Of a stretch of 64,000 nt of DNA, positions 59,181 through 64,000 are shown one piece after another; within the stretch, counting starts at the first letter, position 1, and each line of letters starts with the position of its first letter. The position numbers and the translations under genes are program-made. This DNA comes from CALAED01 sp036555725 (GTDB lineage: Bacteria > Actinomycetota > Actinomycetes > Streptosporangiales > Streptosporangiaceae): positions 62,001 through 126,000 of the forward strand of contig DATBKU010000043.1 of the NCBI GenBank assembly GCA_036555725.1, given 5' to 3'. The notes under the pieces are model-generated. The model was not told the DNA's origin. It was given only the letters and a program-made list of their open reading frames with translations, and ran no database searches.

Positions 59181-60170
59181 TCAGCTGCGAACGGGCACGT
59201 TGCGCGGGTTGAAATACGGGAGCGTGGCGAGTTCGCGCATGGCCGACATGGCGTTCTGGTCGCCCTCGAGCGAGAACTGCGTCTTGTCGTCGGCACCCTT
59301 CCCCGCCATGTCGGAATCGAAGTAGAGGACCGCCTTGATCTGCGGGTTCTGCAGCGTCTCCGCGGCCTCGCGCAGCCACTCGGCGCGGCGCACCCCGTAC
59401 GAACGAGGCACTCCGAATTCGCCGACCATGACGGGGCGCGGATGTGCCTTCGCCCAGTCCAGGAACGGCCGGATCGCCTCGGACAGATTGCGGTACTCGT
59501 ACTCGTGGCCCGGGTACACGTCGGCGCACACCCAATCGACCTGATCGTCGCCGGGATAGTAGTCGCCGGCGTTCGAGGAGAAGCCCTTGGCCGTCGGGCA
59601 CCACACCCACGCCACGTTGTCGACGCCGAGTTGCCGGAAGATGGCGCGGATGCGCTTCCACGCGGCGATGTAGTCGGCGGGCGAGTGGATCTTCTGCCGG
59701 GCGTTGGGCCGCTCCATCTCCCACTGCCACCGCAGGAAGATCGGCTTTCTGGTCGCCTTGATCGCCCGGGCCCGCTCCCGGATGATCCGATCCTCGGAGC
59801 CGGAATTGATGAGCTTCGTGTCGGTGCCGTTCCACGACAGCATGAGATAGCGGTTGCTGTTCAGCACGGCGTTGTCGGCCGCCCGCGGAAATGGCTGGTC
59901 CCAGGTGCGGTACGTGTGCACGATGTCCAGCTCACGGCCGATGCTCTTCTCGAAGTCGAGCACCGACTGGATCCGGCCCTCCTGGGTGAAGGTCGCTTGG
60001 CTGGGGTTGACCCACGCGCCGAAGTACGCGCCGCGGGGTGGCGGGGTCGGTGCCACGCCCGGTCGCACGGTGCTCTGAATGTCCGGCTTGACGTTGGCCC
60101 CGCTCGCGCTGCAGCCCATCAGGCCGAGCGAAAGCGCCAGCACGACCGCCGCGGTCGCGCGACCTCTCAC
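59181..60170 (-). CDS. GH26-like glycoside hydrolase lipoprotein
   Basis: The 329-residue precursor has a lipoprotein signal peptide with lipobox GLMGCSA, so it is anchored outside the membrane. The barrel has FLRWQWEMERPN with the probable acid/base glutamate, and PVMVGEFGVPRS with the probable nucleophile. The N-terminal AYFGAWVNPSQATF resembles the first strand of GH26 enzymes. GTG 60170 is chosen because GGAGGA lies eight bases upstream. It is similar in build to the anchored glycosidase at 49.5-50.8 kb. It is the last gene of the cysD-cysN-sulfotransferase-GT2 operon. Confidence 0.88.
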   Translation of the reverse strand: MRGRATAAVVLALSLGLMGCSASGANVKPDIQSTVRPGVAPTPPPRGAYFGAWVNPSQATFTQEGRIQSVLDFEKSIGRELDIVHTYRTWDQPFPRAADNAVLNSNRYLMLSWNGTDTKLINSGSEDRIIRERARAIKATRKPIFLRWQWEMERPNARQKIHSPADYIAAWKRIRAIFRQLGVDNVAWVWCPTAKGFSSNAGDYYPGDDQVDWVCADVYPGHEYEYRNLSEAIRPFLDWAKAHPRPVMVGEFGVPRSYGVRRAEWLREAAETLQNPQIKAVLYFDSDMAGKGADDKTQFSLEGDQNAMSAMRELATLPYFNPRNVPVRS

Positions 60171-60201
60171 GATGTGATTCCTCCGTCTGATCTGCGCTGC
60201 G

Positions 60202-61107
60202 TCAGATTCCGCGGCCGCGCGAGTGCAGTGTGCGCAGCACCCGCTCGCCCGAGACGAGCCCGGATGCCACGGCGAGCGCGAACGGCACTCGCCGCTCCTT
60301 CCAGTTGGCACGGAACGCCCGGCCGGCCCAGCGCACTGCCGTCCGGCGCCGCCCGAGGCAGGCGTAACCGAACGCGATCTGCCCGTAGACGCGGGCACCG
60401 CCAACCGGCGAACGCCCGATCTCGGGGTACCGGTCGAGGAACCATAGCAACGCGGCGACCTTTGTCTCCCACGCCTGGGCATAGTAGGACGTGGCGCCCC
60501 ACAGAATCCGGACAAACGGCTGATCCACGTTAACGATCGGGTGGCGGCGGGCCAGTTTCAGCGCCAGATCCCAGTCTTCTCCCTGGCTGCCGGGGATCTC
60601 CTCGTCGACCATCCCGACGTCGAGCAGGGCCGCCCGCTTGGCGAGGTATGTGGAGGAATGCACCATCACCATGCGGGAGCGGATGAGGTCGTCGAAGGTG
60701 ACGCGACCGGCGAAGGCGAGCCGGGGGATCTGTTTGCCGTCGAAGTCGATGAGAATGCCGCAGCTGGCCATCTCCGCGCCGCGGGCGACCCGGAGCGCAT
60801 CGACCTGAGCCGCGAGCTTGCCCGGCCGCCACTCGTCATCGTCGTCGCAGAACGCCACGAGATCGGTGTCGAGCGCCAGAATCCCGCTGTTGCGGGCACC
60901 GGCGAGGCCGGGCGTCAGGGTGTTCTCGATGACCTCGACCCGGTCGGAGACCAAGCTCTTGTCGGGCTCCGCCCGGTCGTACACGATCACCGCGCGCAGC
61001 TCGCCTTCGTAGTCCTGGGCGAGTACGGCGTCGAGGGCGCGGCGCAGCAATTCGGGGCGGTCGTGGGTGGGCAGCACGACACCGACGGACGGCAGCTCGG
61101 CGCTCAT
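60202..61107 (-). CDS. Family 2 glycosyltransferase
   Basis: The 301-residue protein begins with the GT-A strand VGVVLPTHDRPELLRRALDAVL. It has the DxD-like metal region FCDDDDEWRPGKLAAQVD and the acceptor/catalytic QGEDWDLALKLAR segment, with ED as the likely base. It transfers a sugar from a nucleotide donor to a growing oligosaccharide or lipid. ATG 61107 overlaps the sulfotransferase stop by four bases, so it is coupled to it. It is the only clear glycosyltransferase gene in the locus, so other sugars must be added by enzymes encoded elsewhere. Confidence 0.92.
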   Translation of the reverse strand: MSAELPSVGVVLPTHDRPELLRRALDAVLAQDYEGELRAVIVYDRAEPDKSLVSDRVEVIENTLTPGLAGARNSGILALDTDLVAFCDDDDEWRPGKLAAQVDALRVARGAEMASCGILIDFDGKQIPRLAFAGRVTFDDLIRSRMVMVHSSTYLAKRAALLDVGMVDEEIPGSQGEDWDLALKLARRHPIVNVDQPFVRILWGATSYYAQAWETKVAALLWFLDRYPEIGRSPVGGARVYGQIAFGYACLGRRRTAVRWAGRAFRANWKERRVPFALAVASGLVSGERVLRTLHSRGRGI

Positions 61108-62087
61108 GAGTGGGGTGCCCCTCCCAGGTAACCGTAGTGGCGCAGCAGCGGGAACGTCAGCGCCGTGACGCGGCGCCGGTCGACGAGCGCCAGCCGGGTG
61201 CGCCACGTGTCGTCGCGGCGCAGCAGGACCGGCCCGGTCTGGAACCGCATCGGGTTCCCCGAGGCCGTGTGGTTGGCGGACAGCCGGGCGGTGACCCCAC
61301 CGTCGGCCTCCGTCATGAACGCGAGGGCCGTGTCGTCTGCGGGCAGCCCGGCGAACCGCGCGATGCGCCGCAGCGACCTGACGGGCGCACGCAGGAACTC
61401 CTCGTACCGCACCAGCGTGGTCGGAATGCCCCGCCGGGCCAGCAGCGCGAACGCCCCGTTCTCGGCGTTCCAGTGCGCGGCGGCCTTGGCCGGCGACCAC
61501 TGCGCCATGAACTCCCCGGTGTCGCTCACGGCCTCGGGCCGCCGCACCTGCTTGGTCCAGGAGTAGGCGACCCCGCGGCTGTCCCGGACAACGTGCAGGA
61601 CGCGCAGGTCGATGCCCTCGGCGCCGCGCGGCTGGGCCCCCCAGCGCAGACAGAACGCGAGCGAGGCGTGCTTGCTCGAGTCGATGACCACCCGGGCGCC
61701 GCTGACCTGCCGTACGGCCTGGTAAAGCCGGACATAGAAGGAGACATACGCGTCGACCCGCCCGCGCGTGGCCGACGGCAGGGCGGGCAGCGCCAGCGTC
61801 GGGATGAACCGGATGCGGTCCACCGAGTCCCGCAGGGCGCGGAACTCCTCGATGTCGAGCCCGTCCCAGCCGCCGAACGCCAGCCGGCCCACCTCGGTCC
61901 AGAACGGGCAGTCGTGGAACGACTCGCCGCAGCCGCAGCGCTCGCCCGAGACGACGCCGCGCTCCCACAGGTGGACCACCTCGCCCAGCGACACCGCCCC
62001 CGGCAGCTCGCCGAGCAGGCGCTCCAGCAGCGTGGTGCCGCTGCGGCCGAGGCCGCCGAGGTAGAGCACGCGGGTGGGGGGTTCCAT
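61104..62087 (-). CDS. PAPS-dependent sulfotransferase (second, carbohydrate-type)
   Basis: The 327-residue protein has the PAPS loop VLYLGGLGRSGTTLLERLL and the 3'-phosphate binding strand LRVLHVVRDSRGVAYSW. A cysteine-rich segment (GERCGCGESFHDCPFW) near residue 50 is typical of a group of bacterial carbohydrate sulfotransferases. It starts seven bases after the cysN stop and ends coupled to the GT2 gene, so it is probably made with the enzymes that provide its co-substrate. The acceptor is unknown but is likely a sugar residue built by the adjacent GT2. Confidence 0.92.
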   Translation of the reverse strand: MEPPTRVLYLGGLGRSGTTLLERLLGELPGAVSLGEVVHLWERGVVSGERCGCGESFHDCPFWTEVGRLAFGGWDGLDIEEFRALRDSVDRIRFIPTLALPALPSATRGRVDAYVSFYVRLYQAVRQVSGARVVIDSSKHASLAFCLRWGAQPRGAEGIDLRVLHVVRDSRGVAYSWTKQVRRPEAVSDTGEFMAQWSPAKAAAHWNAENGAFALLARRGIPTTLVRYEEFLRAPVRSLRRIARFAGLPADDTALAFMTEADGGVTARLSANHTASGNPMRFQTGPVLLRRDDTWRTRLALVDRRRVTALTFPLLRHYGYLGGAPHS

Positions 62088-62094
62088 AGGGCGG

Positions 62095-63372
62095 CTACTT
62101 CGCGTCGATGATCATACCGGCGGCGACCGTGCCGTTGGTGGCCTCGTCGACGAGGATGAAGCCGCCGGTGAACCGGTTCCGGTCGTACTCGTCGACGAAC
62201 AGCGGCTGGGTCACGCGCAGGCCGACCCGGCCGATCTGGTTGAGGTGCAGCGCCTGGGCGTCCTCGTCACGGTGCAGGGTGTTGACGTCGAGCTGGTAGT
62301 GCAGGTCGCGGACCAGCGCCCGGGCGGTACGGGTGGTGTGCTTGATGATCAGCTTCGTCCGGGGGGTGAGCGGGCGTTCGACCGACATCCAGCAGACCAT
62401 CGCCTCGATGTCCTGAGCGGCGGTCGGCTGGTTGTGCGGGCGGCAGATCATGTCACCCCGGGAGATGTCGATCTCGTCGGCCAGCCGCAGCGTCACCGAC
62501 ATGGGCGGGAACGCCTGCTCGACCGGCCCATCGGCCGTGTCGATGTCGGTGATGTGGGTGGTGAGCCCGGACGGCAGATGCATGACCTCGTCGCCCGGCT
62601 TGAGCACCCCGCCGGCCACCTGGCCCGCGTAGCCGCGGTAGTCGTGCAGCTTCGGGTCGGTCGAGCGGTGCGGGCGGATGACGTACTGCACGGGGAACCG
62701 AACGTCGATCAGGTTGCGGTCGGAGGCGATGTGCACGTTCTCCAGGTGATGCAGCAGCGACGGCCCGTCGTACCAGGGCATGTTGGCCGACCGCTCCACG
62801 ACGTTGTCACCGTGCAGGGCCGAGATGGGGATGAACGTCAGGTCGCGGACCTCGAGCTTGGACGCGAACGCGGTGAACTCGTCGTGGATGCGCTCGAAGA
62901 CCGTCTGGTCGTAGTCGACGAGGTCCATCTTGTTGACCGCCAGCACCAGGTGCGGGACCTTCAGCAGCGTGGTCAGGAAGGCGTGCCGCCGCGACTGCTC
63001 GATGATCCCCTTGCGCGCATCGATCAGGATGATCGCCAGGTCGGCCGTGGAGGCGCCGGTCACCATGTTCCGCGTGTACTGAATGTGCCCCGGGGTGTCG
63101 GCGATGATGAACTTCCGCCGCGGGGTGGCGAAGTAGCGGTACGCGACGTCGATCGTGATGCCCTGCTCCCGCTCCGCCCGCAGGCCGTCGGTGAGCAGCG
63201 CCAGGTTGGTGTACTCCTCGCCGCGGTCCAGACTGGTGCGCTCCACCGCCTCGAGCTGGTCTTCGAAGATCGACTTCGAGTCGTACAGCAGACGGCCGAT
63301 GAGCGTGGACTTGCCGTCGTCGACCGAGCCGGCAGTGGCGAACCGCAAAATGTCCATGCGGGAATCGGACAT
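62095..63372 (-). CDS. cysN: Sulfate adenylyltransferase large subunit (GTPase)
   Basis: The 425-residue protein couples GTP hydrolysis to sulfate activation by CysD. It has the EF-Tu-like G domain: FATAGSVDDGKSTLIGRLLYD (G1), ADTPGHIQYTRNMVTGAS (G3), and LAVNKMDLVDYD (G4). A beta-barrel domain with VQYVIRPHRSTDPKLHDYRG and a C-terminal domain follow. Unlike mycobacterial CysNC, no APS kinase domain is fused at the end. APS kinase is encoded separately at 46.8-48.3 kb. ATG 63372 is one base after the cysD stop. The next gene is a sulfotransferase. Confidence 0.96.
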   Translation of the reverse strand: MSDSRMDILRFATAGSVDDGKSTLIGRLLYDSKSIFEDQLEAVERTSLDRGEEYTNLALLTDGLRAEREQGITIDVAYRYFATPRRKFIIADTPGHIQYTRNMVTGASTADLAIILIDARKGIIEQSRRHAFLTTLLKVPHLVLAVNKMDLVDYDQTVFERIHDEFTAFASKLEVRDLTFIPISALHGDNVVERSANMPWYDGPSLLHHLENVHIASDRNLIDVRFPVQYVIRPHRSTDPKLHDYRGYAGQVAGGVLKPGDEVMHLPSGLTTHITDIDTADGPVEQAFPPMSVTLRLADEIDISRGDMICRPHNQPTAAQDIEAMVCWMSVERPLTPRTKLIIKHTTRTARALVRDLHYQLDVNTLHRDEDAQALHLNQIGRVGLRVTQPLFVDEYDRNRFTGGFILVDEATNGTVAAGMIIDAK

Positions 63373-63373
63373 T

Positions 63374-64000
63374 TCAGAAATAGCCTTCCTTTTTGCGGTC
63401 TTCCATCGCCGCTTCGCTGGACCGGTCGTCGGCGCGGGTCTGTCCGCGCTCGGTGATGCGGGTGGCCGCGATCTCCTCGATCACGTCGTCGATCGCCGTC
63501 GCCACCGACTTGACCGCGCCGGTGCAGCTCATGTCGCCGACCGTACGGTAGCGGACCATCGCCTCGAACGCGGGCTCGTCGTCGCCGCGGTTGGCGTACG
63601 GGCTGTCTGCGAGCAGCATCCCGTCGCGCTCGAACACCATTCTGGTGTGGGCGAAGTAGATCGACGGGATCTCCAGCTCTTCACCCCGGATGTAGTCCCA
63701 GATGTCGAGCTCGGTCCAGTTGGACAGCGGGAAGACGCGGACGTGTTCACCCCGCTGGATCTTGGTGTTGTACAGGTTCCACAGCTCGGGCCGCTGGTTC
63801 TTGGGGTCCCACTGGCCGAACTCGTCGCGGAACGACACCACCCGCTCCTTTGCGCGGGCCTTCTCCTCGTCCCGGCGGGCGCCGCCGAAGGCCGCGTCGA
63901 ACTGGTGCTCCTCGATGGCGTCGAGCAAGGTCGTGGTCTGCAGCCGGTTGCGGCTGGCCCGCCTGCCCTTCTCCTCGACGACCCGGCCCTGGTCGATCGA
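63374..64000 (-). CDS. cysD: Sulfate adenylyltransferase small subunit, cut by window edge
   Basis: The frame is open from base 64000 to the TGA at 63374, so the N-terminal part is outside the window. The visible C-terminal two-thirds include ASRNRLQTTTLLDAIEEHQ, DAAFGGARRDEEKARAKER, FRDEFGQWDPKNQRPELWN, VFPLSNWTELDIWDYI, and the end YRTVGDMSCTGAV. These are the hallmarks of CysD in the PAPS-reductase-fold ATP pyrophosphatases, which make APS from sulfate and ATP with CysN. It is the visible upstream gene of the operon for sulfate activation and sulfation. Confidence 0.96.
   Translation of the reverse strand, partial: SIDQGRVVEEKGRRASRNRLQTTTLLDAIEEHQFDAAFGGARRDEEKARAKERVVSFRDEFGQWDPKNQRPELWNLYNTKIQRGEHVRVFPLSNWTELDIWDYIRGEELEIPSIYFAHTRMVFERDGMLLADSPYANRGDDEPAFEAMVRYRTVGDMSCTGAVKSVATAIDDVIEEIAATRITERGQTRADDRSSEAAMEDRKKEGYF

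Noticed and set aside
1..64000. CRISPR arrays, insertion sequences, integrase or attachment sites
   Set aside because: No regularly spaced repeats, transposase or recombinase genes were seen. The only tandem repeats are the coding repeats at 52.8-53.0 kb and the short promoter repeats near 23.7 kb.

Overview
The window is a high-GC actinobacterial chromosome segment, probably from a filamentous actinomycete. This rests on the GC-rich codon third positions, GTG starts, StrR-like and LuxR regulators, divIC/DUF501/ppx synteny, and a Rex-type operator before ndh. The genus cannot be fixed from the sequence; a Streptosporangiales-type organism is only a guess.

Region 1 (1-8.8 kb) is mostly housekeeping: the tail of a thiolase, a DUF4287 protein, an SDR oxidoreductase, an odd tRNA, type-II NADH dehydrogenase (ndh) with a Rex-like operator, a family-5 uracil-DNA glycosylase, a WecG/TagA glycosyltransferase, and the conserved actinobacterial series eno > divIC/ftsB > DUF501 > ppx, all on the minus strand. 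In mycobacteria this series lies directly beside mfd-mazG. Here mfd, a SurA-like lipoprotein, mazG and a class A penicillin-binding protein lie at 38.0-45.8 kb, also on the minus strand. About 29 kb of other material separates the two halves.

Region 2 (9.0-37.9 kb) is that separating material. It holds an SsuABC/TauABC-like uptake system, a StrR-family (ParB-fold) regulator, a PLP enzyme, an S9 peptidase, and a large unusual gene set that looks like a radical-SAM RiPP or signalling system. One tightly coupled minus-strand operon (23.56 to 16.2 kb) encodes two paralogous radical SAM proteins, a heme-oxygenase-like putative diiron oxidase, a 65-residue peptide ending in an aromatic-rich tail, an adenylate cyclase-AAA-TPR regulator, a cytoplasmic subtilase and a GAF protein. 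Diverging from it is a plus-strand series: a kinase fused in frame to a substrate-binding-protein fold whose halves are in swapped order (a circular permutation), a TPR protein, and a caspase/C25-like putative cysteine protease. A converging coupled minus-strand operon (35.6 to 29.9 kb) encodes a thymidylate-kinase-like protein, a nucleotidyltransferase-like protein, a second nucleotidyltransferase-like protein with a PqqD/RRE-like C-terminus, and a one-ATPase, two-permease ABC exporter. An unrecognised protein with a coupled 45-residue ORF and a LuxR regulator close the region.

Region 3 (46.0-64.0 kb) looks like a sulfated surface-polysaccharide locus. It contains an APS kinase with a decayed ATP-sulfurylase domain, a TauE/SafE permease, two GH26-like glycosidases, a Wzz/BY-kinase-like protein with a degenerate P-loop and a tyrosine-rich repeat tail, an O-antigen-ligase-like membrane protein, an APH-fold phosphotransferase, a MOP flippase, methyltransferases, a GT2, two sulfotransferases and cysD-cysN. 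The cysD > cysN > sulfotransferase > GT2 > glycosidase order on one strand suggests that sulfate activation is made together with the enzymes that use PAPS.
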